A program made the translations under genes and the position numbers. The notes beneath the pieces were generated by a model. That model was not told the origin of the DNA. It searched no databases and saw nothing but the letters and a program-made list of their open reading frames with translations. Shown piece after piece: positions 55,811 through 64,000 of a DNA stretch of 64,000 nt; position 1 is the stretch's first letter, and the number at the start of each line of letters is the position of its first letter. The stretch spans positions 386,906 to 450,905 of the forward strand of contig NZ_PZKC01000001.1 of the NCBI RefSeq assembly GCF_003034845.1. The letters run 5' to 3'. This stretch comes from Pseudothauera lacus (GTDB taxonomy: Bacteria > Pseudomonadota > Gammaproteobacteria > Burkholderiales > Rhodocyclaceae).

Positions 55811-58600
55811 ATGTTCCACATCAAGCAACTCGAACTCGTCCACTGGGACTACTGGCGCCGCTTCTCGCTGCCGCTGGACGCGCAGATCATCACCATCGTC
55901 GGCCCCAACGGCTCGGGCAAGACCACCCTGCTCGACGCCCTGCGCACGCTCTTCGCGCTGCGCTGCTCGGGCAAGCGCGACTTCCGCCGCTATGTGCGCC
56001 GCGCCGACCGCAGCTTTGCGTGGATTCGCGCGGTGGTCGCCAACCAGCCCGGCAGCAGCGGGCGGCGCCCCTTCTTCCCCTGCCTGCACGACGAAGTCAC
56101 CTTGGCCTGCCGCATCCGCCGCGCCGGGGGTGAATGGACGCGCGACTACACCATCGTCGATGGCGACGTCGCCATCGAGGAACTGGAACGCACCGAAGAC
56201 TGGGTCGGCCTGCGCGACTACCAGAGCAGGCTCGCCTGGGGCGGGCTGACCCCGGCCATCGCCAAGGTGCTGGCCCTTGAACAGGGCGACACCGACAAGC
56301 TCTGCGAATACTCCCCCAAGGCCCTGCTGGAGCTGGTCTTCGACGTCTTCGGCGACAAGGAGGTGCTGGACAACTACGAGGCCGCGCGCGAAGAGCAGAA
56401 GAGCGCCGAGCGCGAACTCGACGACCTCGGTCTGGATCTCGACCGCCTGCGTGCCCAAGCCGAAGCGCGCCGCCTGGAGGCCGACAACTACCTGCAGTGG
56501 AAGCAGCTTGCCGACGAGGCCCAGGCGCTCGACGCCGAGATCGTGCCGCGCCTGGAAGCCGCCGAACTGGCCCGCGACGCCAGCGCCGAACGCCAGCAAC
56601 TGGCCGCCGACAAGAACGAACGCGCCGCCCGTCACGCCGAACGTCGCCACGCCCAGCAGCGCCTGGAAGAAGTGCACGGCGAGAAGACCGCGGCCGAAGC
56701 CGAACGCACCCGCCTCAAGGAAGACAACCACGGCATCGAAGCCGGCTACCTCGCCGCGCGCGACCGCGTGCGCGACCTGGACAAGCTGCTCGCCGAACGC
56801 GACGCCCTGCGCGCCCAGCTCGCCACCGAACACGGCGCCGACGCCGTCGAACTCGAACGCGAACACGAAGCGGCCGAAGCCGCCCTCGCCCGCCTGCGCG
56901 CGCAGGAACGCGAACTGGTAGCGAAGTTCGAAGAACGCTCCGACAGCCTGCGCGCCGCCAAGAGCCGCAGCGGCCCGCCGGGCGAGCCGGACGTCACGCG
57001 CTTCCGCGCGCTGCTCGACGAACAGGGCATCGCCCACCGCAGCCTCGCCGAAGTGGTCGAAGTCACCGACGCCGCCTGGCAGGCCGCGCTGGAAGCGGTG
57101 CTGCGCCCCTACCGCCACGTCATCCTGCTTGAACGCGAGTCCGACCGCCACGCCGCCTGGGCGCTGGGCGAGCGCGAACGCTTCCGCCACTTCGTCGTGC
57201 CGGAGCGCGAAACCGCGCCGCCCGCGCGCCCGCAGAGCCTCGCCGAAGTGGTGAACTTCTCCGCCCCGGTGCCGCGCTGGCTCACCGACCTGCTCAACCG
57301 CATCCGCCGCGTGGATAGCGTCGAGGCAGCGCGCGAGCTGCCGCGCGACATCGAATGGATCACCCGCGACGCCTACCACCGCGAACGCCGCGGCGCCCGC
57401 CACCTCGGCCGCCCGGCGGACTTCCATTTCGGCGAACTGGCCCGCCAGGCGCGCATCGCCCAGCTCGAAGACGACATCCGCGCGCTCGACCGCGAACTCG
57501 CCGCGCTGCGCCCCCAGGTGCAGGACGCCGCCGACCGCCTCACCGCGCTGCGCGGCCGCCTGCTCGGCCTGCAATCCGCCCAGCTGCTCGCCGCCAAGGC
57601 GGAAAGCTACGCCGCGGCGGAAGCCGAACTGCCGCAGGCGCGCGCCGCGCTCACCACCGCCGACGAACAACGCAGCCAGATGCAGGCCCGCCAGGAACAG
57701 ATCTCCGGCAAGCTCGCCGGCATCAGTATCGAACTCGAACGCCGCGAGCGCGAACTGCGCTTCATCGACCAGCGCCTGCTCGAACTCGACCACACCACCG
57801 CTCCGCGCCGCCACGCCCAGGCCCAGCGCCTGAAGCGCCTGCGCAGCCTGCGCCGCGGCATGCCCGCGCACTGGCGCGACCCGGCCGACATCGCCCTGCT
57901 CGCGGAAAAATACGGCGACGGCCGCGGCGCCCGCCTGCAGGCCGAACGCCTGCGCCGCCACCTCGACGAAGGCGACTGGATCACCGACCCCGCCGTGCTC
58001 ACCCTCTCCGAACGCCTCAAGGCCGACGTCGCCAAGCGCGAACAGGACTACCGCGAACGCCAGGGTTACTGCGCCACCACCCGCCGCCTCACCGAAGAAG
58101 CGCGCAACGCCTACATCGCCAAGCTGCGCGCCACCGTGCGCCAGTACGGCAAGAACCTCAAAGCCCTGGGCGAACTGGCCGGCGTGGGCGTGGACTGCCC
58201 GCCGCCCGCGCTCGGCGCGGACGACCTCTCGCTCGGCCAGGCCGGCCTCGAAGTACGCTTCGACTTCGACCGCAAGGGCGCCGTGGGCCTCAACGACGGC
58301 GAAGCCTCCGGCGGCCAGCAGGTGATGAAGTCGCTGATCCTGCTCATCGCCCTGCTGATGGACGACGCCCGCCCCGGCGGCTTCGTCTTCATCGACGAAC
58401 CCTTCGCCCACCTCGACGTCGCCAACATCGACCGCGTCGGCACCTTCCTGCGCGCCACCCGCGCGCAATACCTCATCACCACCCCGGTCACCCACAACGC
58501 CAACGTCTTCGCCCCCGCCCAGCTCACCCTGGTCACGCGCAAGAAGAAACCGGGCGACGACTGGGCGCCAACCATCGGGGTGCTGGCGCGGGCGGTGTGA
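55811..58600 (+). CDS. jetC: Wadjet/Mks SMC-like ATPase JetC (MukB/MksB-like)
   Basis: 929 residues. Walker A GPNGSGKTT (31-39); two long coiled-coil arms (about 185-385 and 520-790) around a hinge (about 390-515, RFRALLDEQGIAHRSLAEVV). The C-terminal head carries the signature NDGEASGGQQVMKSL (about 828-842) and Walker B GGFVFIDEPFAHLD (about 856-869). All ATPase elements are intact. In Wadjet, the SMC complex extrudes loops on small circular DNA and directs JetD to cut it. The coiled arms are shorter than in MukB. It is the largest gene of the operon. Confidence 0.88.
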   Translation: MFHIKQLELVHWDYWRRFSLPLDAQIITIVGPNGSGKTTLLDALRTLFALRCSGKRDFRRYVRRADRSFAWIRAVVANQPGSSGRRPFFPCLHDEVTLACRIRRAGGEWTRDYTIVDGDVAIEELERTEDWVGLRDYQSRLAWGGLTPAIAKVLALEQGDTDKLCEYSPKALLELVFDVFGDKEVLDNYEAAREEQKSAERELDDLGLDLDRLRAQAEARRLEADNYLQWKQLADEAQALDAEIVPRLEAAELARDASAERQQLAADKNERAARHAERRHAQQRLEEVHGEKTAAEAERTRLKEDNHGIEAGYLAARDRVRDLDKLLAERDALRAQLATEHGADAVELEREHEAAEAALARLRAQERELVAKFEERSDSLRAAKSRSGPPGEPDVTRFRALLDEQGIAHRSLAEVVEVTDAAWQAALEAVLRPYRHVILLERESDRHAAWALGERERFRHFVVPERETAPPARPQSLAEVVNFSAPVPRWLTDLLNRIRRVDSVEAARELPRDIEWITRDAYHRERRGARHLGRPADFHFGELARQARIAQLEDDIRALDRELAALRPQVQDAADRLTALRGRLLGLQSAQLLAAKAESYAAAEAELPQARAALTTADEQRSQMQARQEQISGKLAGISIELERRERELRFIDQRLLELDHTTAPRRHAQAQRLKRLRSLRRGMPAHWRDPADIALLAEKYGDGRGARLQAERLRRHLDEGDWITDPAVLTLSERLKADVAKREQDYRERQGYCATTRRLTEEARNAYIAKLRATVRQYGKNLKALGELAGVGVDCPPPALGADDLSLGQAGLEVRFDFDRKGAVGLNDGEASGGQQVMKSLILLIALLMDDARPGGFVFIDEPFAHLDVANIDRVGTFLRATRAQYLITTPVTHNANVFAPAQLTLVTRKKKPGDDWAPTIGVLARAV

Positions 58601-58666
58601 TGCCGGCAGGCTGCAAACCGCCCGCAGAGTGATTACACTGCGGGGAGCAACCCGAAGGAGCCCGGC

Positions 58667-58957
58667 ATGACCACCCTTGAACGACTCAGCCGCCATCGCG
58701 TCGAGTTGATGCGCATGGCCTCCGCTCACAAGGCCCGCACGCTGAGCGTCTTTGGCTCCGTCGCGCGCGGTGAGGACAAGCCGGACTCCGACATCGACTT
58801 CCTGGTCGAATTCGAAGCCGGTGCCTCCCTGCTCGACCTGGTCGGACTTCAGCAGGATATCGAGGCACTCCTCGGCCGCCGCGCAGATGTCGTCACCCCA
58901 AACGGGGTCAGCCCCTTCCTGCGCGAACGCATCCTGCGTGAGGCCCGCCCGCTGTGA
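58667..58957 (+). CDS. MNT-family nucleotidyltransferase antitoxin (MntA-like)
   Basis: 96 residues. The minimal nucleotidyltransferase motif GSx10DxD is complete: Gly30-Ser31 (SVFGSVARGED) with Asp42 and Asp44 (SDIDFLVEFE). Such proteins neutralise a HEPN partner by adding AMP to it. A good AAGGAG precedes the ATG. The 66-base gap after jetC contains a possible -10 (TTACACT), so an internal promoter is possible. Overlaps the HEPN gene by 4 bases (GTGA). Confidence 0.92.
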   Translation: MTTLERLSRHRVELMRMASAHKARTLSVFGSVARGEDKPDSDIDFLVEFEAGASLLDLVGLQQDIEALLGRRADVVTPNGVSPFLRERILREARPL

Positions 58958-59304
58958 GTCGAGATCGGACGGTGTTTCTTCGCCACGTCCTGCAATGCCT
59001 GGAAAGGATCGACACTTACACTGCCAACGGCAAGCAGGCTTTCATGGATGACGCCAAAACACAGGACGCAGTTATCCGCAATCTGGAGATCATCGGTCAG
59101 GCAGTAAAGGATCTCGGCACGGACGATCTGTGCGTCCGCCACCCCGCGATTCCCTGGCGGCAGATCGCCGGCCTGCGCAACGTGCTGGCCCATCAGTACC
59201 TCGGCGTCGATCTGGCACTGGTCTGGCAAGTTGTCGAAGACCACCTCTCAGAACTCCGCCAGGCGGTCGCAACCGAGTTGTCCAGTATTACGCCCAAGGG
59301 ATGA
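58954..59304 (+). CDS. HEPN-domain RNase toxin (HepT-like)
   Basis: 116 residues from GTG 58954. The HEPN ribonuclease motif Rx4H is Arg75-Asn-Val-Leu-Ala-His80 in AGLRNVLAHQYLGVD, with the helical DUF86 context (RNLEIIGQAVKDLG). Toxin half of an MNT-HEPN pair. Its stop codon overlaps the start of jetD (ATGA), so the toxin and the Wadjet nuclease are translationally coupled. Confidence 0.92.
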   Translation: MSRDRTVFLRHVLQCLERIDTYTANGKQAFMDDAKTQDAVIRNLEIIGQAVKDLGTDDLCVRHPAIPWRQIAGLRNVLAHQYLGVDLALVWQVVEDHLSELRQAVATELSSITPKG

Positions 59305-60545
59305 ACGCACCCTCCCTCACCTGGCTCCCGCCCGACCCCGCCGGCATCTCCACCGCCTGGCTCACCGACCCTGCCCGCTCCACCCTGCGCGGCAAACGCC
59401 TGCGCCGCGCCTTCGACCGCCCCGCGCCTTTGCTCGACACCTAGCCTGCCGCCTGGCGTGAGTTGCTCGCCCACTGGGTGCGCCGCGCGGACGCCGACAA
59501 GCACTACCGCTGCGACAAGCTGCTGGAGCGCGCCGGCGCGCTGCGTGCCAACACCGCCCTGCAGCTCTTCGACCGGCTACTCGCCGAGGGTCTGGTGGAA
59601 ATGGAAGAACGGCGCGACCCGCAACGCCGCGACTGGCCGCCGCACAGCCTGCGCTTCATCGACCCCGCCGCATTACGCCGCGCGCTGGCCCTGCCCGAAC
59701 CGGATGCCCTCCGCCGCCAGTGGGATCAAACGCGCCAGAACACTTTCGCCCTGCCGCAACTCGATGCGGCGCGCAGCACACTTGACGAACTCCCACCCAA
59801 AACCGCGCTTGACCGCCTGCAACTGCTCGCCGCCCTGCAACGCTGGCACGACGAACAGCGTCACCGCGGACAGGCCACCCGGCGCGACTTCGCCTGGTTC
59901 GCGCGCGCCGACACCAAGAAGATCACCGACACCGAATGGCGCTGGCTGGCCGAAAGCGTTGATCTGGCCGCCTTCGGCATCGCCGCCCACGCCCCGCTGC
60001 TGCTGATCTCGGCAAACATCTCCCTGAACGGCCCCGCCGGCCCCCTGGCGCTGGGCGCCCTGCCCGGCTTCATCGGCCTGCCGCCGCAGGCGGTGCAGGC
60101 CATCACCCGCATCGACCATCCACCCAGGCTCTGGCGTGTGGTGGAAAACCGCAGTGCCTTCGAGAAGGCTGCCGCCGCCCGCGCAGCGGACGAAGCCGTG
60201 CTCTGGCTGCCCGGCTATCCACCCGGCTGGTGGGTAGACGCCGTCTCCCACCTGCTCGCGCTCGCCCCCGCCCCGCTCGCCATTGCCTGCGACCCCGACC
60301 CGGACGGCATCGCCATCGCCCTGCACGCCGCCCGTCTGTGGGAACAAACCGCGCAAGCGTGGTCGCCCTGGCGTATGGGCGCCGAAGAACTGCGCGGCCT
60401 CGCCCACCGCCGCCCACTCGGCGAACGCGACCACGGCCTGCTCGCCGCCCTGCGCGCACAAACCCTGCCGGCGGAACTCGCGGCCCTGGCCGAGGCCATG
60501 CTGGAACTGGGCGAAAAGGGCGAACAGGAAAGCCTGTTCTGGTAA
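59301..60545 (+). pseudogene. jetD: Wadjet nuclease JetD (Toprim-type), interrupted by an in-frame TAG
   Basis: A single frame of 415 codons from ATG 59301 with TAG at codon 48 (59442-59444). After the stop the same frame continues PAAWRELLAHWVRRADADKH and on to the end; a TTG at 59463 could restart. The C-terminal Toprim nuclease keeps its metal residues: Glu282 in WRVVENRSAF, and Asp331, Asp333 and Asp335 in CDPDPDGIAIA. The ending GEKGEQESLFW is typical of JetD. Possible readings are a recent nonsense mutation (for example CAG to TAG), suppression, translational restart, or a sequencing error. Confidence 0.8.
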
Positions 60546-60597
60546 ACATGCTTCCGGCGTAAGATGGGCGCCAGGACTCCGACGCCCCTCACCCCCG

Positions 60598-61464
60598 ATG
60601 CAGCTCGACCTGTTCTCAGACAGCCGCGACGTCATGCTGCGCAACGACCTGATCGATGCGCTGCGATCGCGCGATGTGGGCGCCGGTGGGCGTGCACTCG
60701 CGGCCCTGGCAGCGGAGTATCCGACAGACGCCACACTGCGCCCCGCACAAAACCTGCTCGGCGTACTCAAGGCAGAAGTCACCCCGTTTGCCACCCATGC
60801 CGAGGCGATCCAGGCCGTCGCGGCGTTTGAGCACGCACCCCGCGCCGACGCCATTTCCCTGTTCGGCGAAGGGCCAGCCGGGCACTGGCTGCGCCCCGTC
60901 CGGCTGGCCCTTGCCCAAGCCGCGACACATCTCCCGTACAGCGCGCAGGCACCCGATGCGCATGCCACGGGTCTCTACCTGCGAGCCGGCGACTGGACAG
61001 CCGCCGAACACCACGTCAACACCATCCCCGCCTGGCGGCGCATCCCGGTCCCGCTCGCCTGGGCCGCCGAAGCCTGCTTCCATCTCCACGGGCTGGACAA
61101 GGCATGGCCACTGCTCGCCGAGCTCGCCTGGCTCGATGCCGCTCGCTTCGCCGCCCTCACGCAAGCCCTGCCCGCCCCGGCGCTCGCCCGCCTGCTGCAT
61201 CGCTACGCGCGCGAGCACGCCGCCACCGCAGCAGACTTTGCGTGGTTTCCCGCCTGGGCGCTGGTCGCTCACCCGGAACTGCGCACCGTGCTGCAAGGCG
61301 CCCGCACGCCGCAGCATTGCGCACCGGAACTGGCCTGCCACCTGGTCGCCGAACTGCTCATACTCGAACGCCAGGGCCGCCATCACGACATCGTCGAGCA
61401 GCGCAAACGCCTGCGCGCACTCAATCCCGAACTGTTCGCCTTCTACATGCAGACCCGCGCCTGA
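60598..61464 (+). CDS. protein of unknown function downstream of jetD
   Basis: 288 residues from ATG 60598 (MQLDLFSDSRDVMLRNDLID). Soluble, rich in Ala, Leu and Arg, and mostly helical with a repeat-like character (RAGDWTAAEHHVNTIPAW, LDKAWPLLAELAWLDAARFA), suggesting TPR-like helices. No catalytic motif is recognised. It lies 52 bases after jetD on the same strand and is convergent with the integrase gene. It may be a fifth member of the Wadjet operon or simply a passenger. Confidence 0.75.
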   Translation: MQLDLFSDSRDVMLRNDLIDALRSRDVGAGGRALAALAAEYPTDATLRPAQNLLGVLKAEVTPFATHAEAIQAVAAFEHAPRADAISLFGEGPAGHWLRPVRLALAQAATHLPYSAQAPDAHATGLYLRAGDWTAAEHHVNTIPAWRRIPVPLAWAAEACFHLHGLDKAWPLLAELAWLDAARFAALTQALPAPALARLLHRYAREHAATAADFAWFPAWALVAHPELRTVLQGARTPQHCAPELACHLVAELLILERQGRHHDIVEQRKRLRALNPELFAFYMQTRA

Positions 61465-61478
61465 ACACCCCTTCAGGC
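61459..61478. terminator. hairpin between convergent genes
   Basis: Exact 7-base arms GCCTGAA and TTCAGGC with a 6-base loop, overlapping the stop of the 60598-61464 gene and the integrase stop. It separates the defence operon from the integron. Confidence 0.5.
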
Positions 61479-62834
61479 ACGATCGAGCGGACTCACCACC
61501 CCCAGGCCGCCGCGATTCAGGACATGCGTGTAGATCATCGTGGTCTTCACATCCGAGTGGCCAAGCAGTTCCTGCACCGTGCGGATGTCGTAGCCGCCTT
61601 CCAGCATATGGGTCGCAAAACTGTGCCTCAGCGCATGGCAGCTCACCGGCTTGTCGATACCGGCCGCCCGTGTCGCGGCCCGCACCGCCTTTTGCAGGCT
61701 GCTCTCGTGCACGTGATGTCGGCGCACCGTGCCATCGCGCGGATCCGCGGCCAGGCGGCTCGCCGGGAACACGTACTGCCAGCCCCACTCGCGCGGCGCG
61801 TTGGGATACTTGCGCGCCAGCGCATCGGGCAGATACACCGCCCCGGCCCCCAAGGCCAGATCGTCACTGTGCAGCCCCCGCACCTTGTCGAGATGCACGC
61901 GCAGCGGAACCACCAGGCGCGTCGGCAACGGCACCACGCGATCCTTCTGCCCCTTGCCGTCGCGCACCACGATCTGCCCATAGCCGAAATCGATATCCTT
62001 CACCCGCAGGCGTACGCACTCCATCAAGCGCATCCCCGTACCGTAGAGCAGCGCGCCCATGGTCGCGTGCATGCCCTGCAGCCCGGCCAGCAGGCGCATC
62101 ACCTCATCGCGCGACAGCACCACCGGCAGGCGCTGCGGACGCTTCGCGCGGGCAAAGGCACCCAGTTCGCCAAGCGGCTGCTCCAGCACCTGATCGTAAA
62201 AGAACACCAGCGCGTTCAGCGCCTGGTTCTGGGTATTGGCTGCGACCCGTCCCTCGACCGCGAGCGCCTGCAAGAAGGCCTTCACCTGCACGCCACCAGC
62301 GCGCGCCGGGTCGCCCCCGCCGATGAAGCGCAGGTAGCGCTGCAACCAGCCCAGGTACGCCCGCTCGGTGCGGATCGAATAGTTGCGCTGACGGATCACG
62401 GCCACCAGCCTGTCGCCTGCCCCCGGACCCGCCGACGCCCCCGGTCGATCAGGCAGAACCGGAGCAGGCGCGCTGCTGCGCGCAATGGTCGGATGATCCC
62501 CGGCCAGCGTGCGCCCGCCCTCCCGCCAGAAAGCCCAATCAACCCCGTCCGCCGCCGGCGCCGCGGCCATCACCAGCAGGTGCCGCACCGCCTCCACTGC
62601 CTGCACGAACTGCCAGGCCGCCATTCCGTCTACCCTTCCCCGCTCCGCCAGCCACGCCTCCACATCGCCCGCCGAATGGGTCGCGATCCGGCGCCCGGAC
62701 GAGGCCGCCACATAGGCCTGGGCGTGGCGCGCATAGTACTTCGCCGCCGACGCCTTCACACCGGACTTGATGAGCGAATTCATGTACTTGTGCCAGAAGC
62801 GAGCCACCGCGTCGGAGCTGTTTGACAGAGTCAT
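61473..62834 (-). CDS. intI: integron integrase with an extra N-terminal core-binding domain
   Basis: 453 residues. Tyrosine recombinase with catalytic Arg269 ([13 protein letters not shown]), His400 and Arg403 ([13 protein letters not shown]), His426 (LLGHSDVKT) and Tyr435 ([11 protein letters not shown]). The integron-specific patch near [17 protein letters not shown] (about 371-387) and [16 protein letters not shown] identify IntI rather than XerC/D. About 130 residues precede the normal IntI start; residues 10-100 ([20 protein letters not shown]) look like a second SAM-like arm-binding domain. It is transcribed away from the cassette, the standard layout. Confidence 0.92.
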   Translation of the reverse strand: MTLSNSSDAVARFWHKYMNSLIKSGVKASAAKYYARHAQAYVAASSGRRIATHSAGDVEAWLAERGRVDGMAAWQFVQAVEAVRHLLVMAAAPAADGVDWAFWREGGRTLAGDHPTIARSSAPAPVLPDRPGASAGPGAGDRLVAVIRQRNYSIRTERAYLGWLQRYLRFIGGGDPARAGGVQVKAFLQALAVEGRVAANTQNQALNALVFFYDQVLEQPLGELGAFARAKRPQRLPVVLSRDEVMRLLAGLQGMHATMGALLYGTGMRLMECVRLRVKDIDFGYGQIVVRDGKGQKDRVVPLPTRLVVPLRVHLDKVRGLHSDDLALGAGAVYLPDALARKYPNAPREWGWQYVFPASRLAADPRDGTVRRHHVHESSLQKAVRAATRAAGIDKPVSCHALRHSFATHMLEGGYDIRTVQELLGHSDVKTTMIYTHVLNRGGLGVVSPLDRA

Positions 62835-62964
62835 GGGCTTGGGCTACCGTCACCCGAAATGACGATGAAGTTGCCAGACGAGAAAATGCTAACGTACTAC
62901 AGCACACGGGACAATATGCGGACTCCGTATACTCACCTTCCGGCCCACGCCGTCTAGTACAACT

Positions 62965-62971
62965 GTTATGC
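62965..62971 (+). other. attI: attI-like recombination core
   Basis: GTTATGC, one base off the GTTRRRY core, lies 130 bases from the integrase start at the point where base composition drops sharply. It marks the integration point (after the G) of the first cassette. The 62835-62964 stretch should be the rest of attI; its other integrase sites cannot be told by eye. Confidence 0.6.
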
Positions 62972-62991
62972 TCACAAAAAGGAGAATCGAG

Positions 62992-63558
62992 GTGGATTGG
63001 TTACTTTCAATTGTTAGGGTTGCCGGCGCTTCGTTTCCCGTCGCATCGTCACTTGTGCAGCTCAATTCTGAAATTGAGTCGAAAGCTCTACTTCAGCGTG
63101 TTGCGAAGCTCGAAGACCCAATTAGTCACTTGCATGAACAGGTTCCGGAGTTGTCGAAGCATATTTATCAGAAAATAAAGGAAACTAATTCCAATTCAAT
63201 TGAGTTTGCAGATAACTTCTACAAAGAATATAGCCGTCCGCTTGCAGCCTTGGAGTCGCAGAAATTCATTAAGGGCTGTCATGCTATTGGGAAGCAATTT
63301 GCTGCAGGCCTCAGAGTGGTTGATCCATCGTATATTATGTATATGTGCGCACTAACAGAGGAAGCACAAAAAATGGAAGCTCTGATAAATAAAGTAGATT
63401 CCTGTTGGGTTGGAAAATGGATAAATGGCGTTGAAATACATGAGTCATTGAATATTCCCTTGCCTGTTGCTCAGGCTGTCTTCGAGATTTATGAAGACAA
63501 AGGGTATGGTTTATGTTCAAAAACGATCGGCGAATACAAATACATGGGCAAAGCATAA
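62992..63558 (+). CDS. integron gene cassette ORF, unknown function
   Basis: 188 residues from GTG 62992, with GGAG 7 bases upstream; an ATG at 62968 inside the recombination core is less likely. AT-rich compared with the rest of the window, a sign of separate origin. The N-terminus is hydrophobic (DWLLSIVRVAGASFPVASSL), followed by a helical region (QRVAKLEDPISHLHEQVPEL, KHIYQKIKETNSNSIEF). The C-terminal half (SYIMYMCALTEEAQKMEALI, WINGVEIHESLNIPLPVAQA) has no recognised domain. The stop lies in the attC arm, as is usual for cassettes. It may be a small effector or defence protein, but this is a guess. Confidence 0.8.
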   Translation: MDWLLSIVRVAGASFPVASSLVQLNSEIESKALLQRVAKLEDPISHLHEQVPELSKHIYQKIKETNSNSIEFADNFYKEYSRPLAALESQKFIKGCHAIGKQFAAGLRVVDPSYIMYMCALTEEAQKMEALINKVDSCWVGKWINGVEIHESLNIPLPVAQAVFEIYEDKGYGLCSKTIGEYKYMGKA

Positions 63559-63615
63559 CGATTAAGGTTATGTCGTGATCGCGAAGCGAGCCACGACATG
63601 AACCGATTGTTGAAC
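63553..63615 (+). other. attC: attC site of the cassette
   Basis: 63 bases bounded by GCATAAC (R'', one mismatch to RYYYAAC, holding the ORF stop) and GTTGAAC (R', a perfect GTTRRRY). Inside, GGTTATGTCGTG pairs with CACGACATGAACC, leaving one unpaired G, the extrahelical base that sets attC strand choice. The loop is about 14 bases. Confidence 0.8.
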
Positions 63616-64000
63616 AAGCCCGGTTCGTTTCCCTGGAAATAGCTTCAAGTGCCCCGACCCGGAATGGGCCGAGGTGGCCAGCACGCGGGGCTGGCGATGG
63701 CGGGTTCAGCGCGTGCAGATTGGGTAGTGCGCCCGATTTTGCACCTCGAACGCGTCCTTTTTGGCCGAGTTCGGCAAATTCTGGCCGAGCGCCACCGCGG
63801 CGCCGGCCGGCGCACCACCCTCTCAGGTGGGCGGGCTTACACGACCGTCTCCGCAGCCGGAACCGATCCTCGTCGCCGGACCGTTGCGGGAGGAATTCGC
63901 CGGCGCAGAATCTGCATCGGGCTGCCGCAACACGGACACAGCAACGGCGGCCGGGGTGTGTCCGCTGGCGGGCGGGGCGCAATCCTGAGCACCCAATGCA
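63616..64000. other. 385-base stretch with no gene recognised
   Basis: GC-rich again after the attC. Short open frames on both strands (for example 63761-63988 plus) show no protein-like pattern or ribosome site. No second attC core pair is visible. It could be the start of another cassette cut by the window end, or the end of the array. Confidence 0.5.

Noticed and set aside
55712..58729. 1005-codon open frame opposite jetC
   Set aside because: Antisense to the SMC gene; the composition is Gly/Val/Phe-biased and without motifs.
52049..60545. Reading the accessory block as a prophage or conjugative element
   Set aside because: No capsid, portal, terminase, relaxase or type IV secretion genes are present; all genes are defence, toxin-antitoxin or integron related.
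62819..62829. CTGTTTGACAG near the integrase start as a LexA (SOS) site
   Set aside because: The spacer is 3 bases instead of 8 and the word lies inside the coding start, so SOS control cannot be claimed.
63335..63982. Minus-strand open frame of 215 codons over the cassette end and attC
   Set aside because: It crosses the attC and runs antisense to the cassette ORF; no ribosome site and no recognisable domain.

Overview
The window is high-GC proteobacterial DNA, and its gene content fits a Betaproteobacterium of the Rhodocyclales type (Thauera, Azoarcus or Zoogloea relatives). Grounds for this are the DUF2863 gene, the RpfE-like gene next to recJ and prfB, the bactofilin/coiled-coil/M23 trio, PEP synthase beside its regulator, and FNR-type sites in front of copper genes. 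Placement below order is inference. No rRNA or tRNA genes were seen.

Positions 1-3600: acyl-CoA metabolism. A partial acetoacetate-CoA ligase and a hotdog thioesterase diverge from ETF-ubiquinone oxidoreductase around a perfect 8-bp-arm palindrome. Positions 3580-13720, all on the minus strand: two metal-handling gene groups. The first runs from a His-rich DUF4198-like protein through a membrane polyferredoxin, a CcdA/SafE-like membrane protein and a TonB-dependent receptor to TonB, ExbB and ExbD. The second holds a DUF2946 protein, a Crp/Fnr regulator, SCO and PCuAC. Both have FNR-type sites upstream; the second has two in tandem at ideal spacing to a -10 box. This suggests oxygen-limited copper (or other metal) acquisition for respiratory enzymes.

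Positions 13730-29060 are mainly core genes: purL, the bactofilin-coiled-coil-M23 group, ppsA/ppsR, DUF2863, msrB, two alpha/beta hydrolases and comEC. Positions 29280-35290 encode a three-gene signalling unit: a REC-DUF3369-GGDEF-EAL regulator, an orphan TRAP-type binding protein and a PAS/GAF histidine kinase. Then come DUF2062, a GH13 sucrose-phosphorylase-like enzyme, a chemoreceptor and lolCD. Positions 42085-47828 hold a tight six-gene operon that resembles an expanded E. coli ynbABCD cluster with an added acyltransferase and a small membrane protein. It looks like a complete but uncharacterised phospholipid pathway.

After rpfE-like, recJ and prfB (with its programmed frameshift) the character changes. 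Positions 52000-61470 carry a Wadjet/Mks-type SMC defence operon (jetA, jetB, jetC, jetD order). Toxin-antitoxin genes sit before jetA, between jetB and jetC, and between jetC and jetD, mostly linked by 4-nt start/stop overlaps. jetD has an in-frame amber codon at codon 48. Next is a divergently oriented integron integrase with an extra N-terminal domain, an attI-like core, one AT-rich gene cassette and a recognisable attC site. The interleaving of an SMC plasmid/phage-restriction system with three or four toxin-antitoxin units, next to a chromosomal integron, is the most unusual thing in the window.
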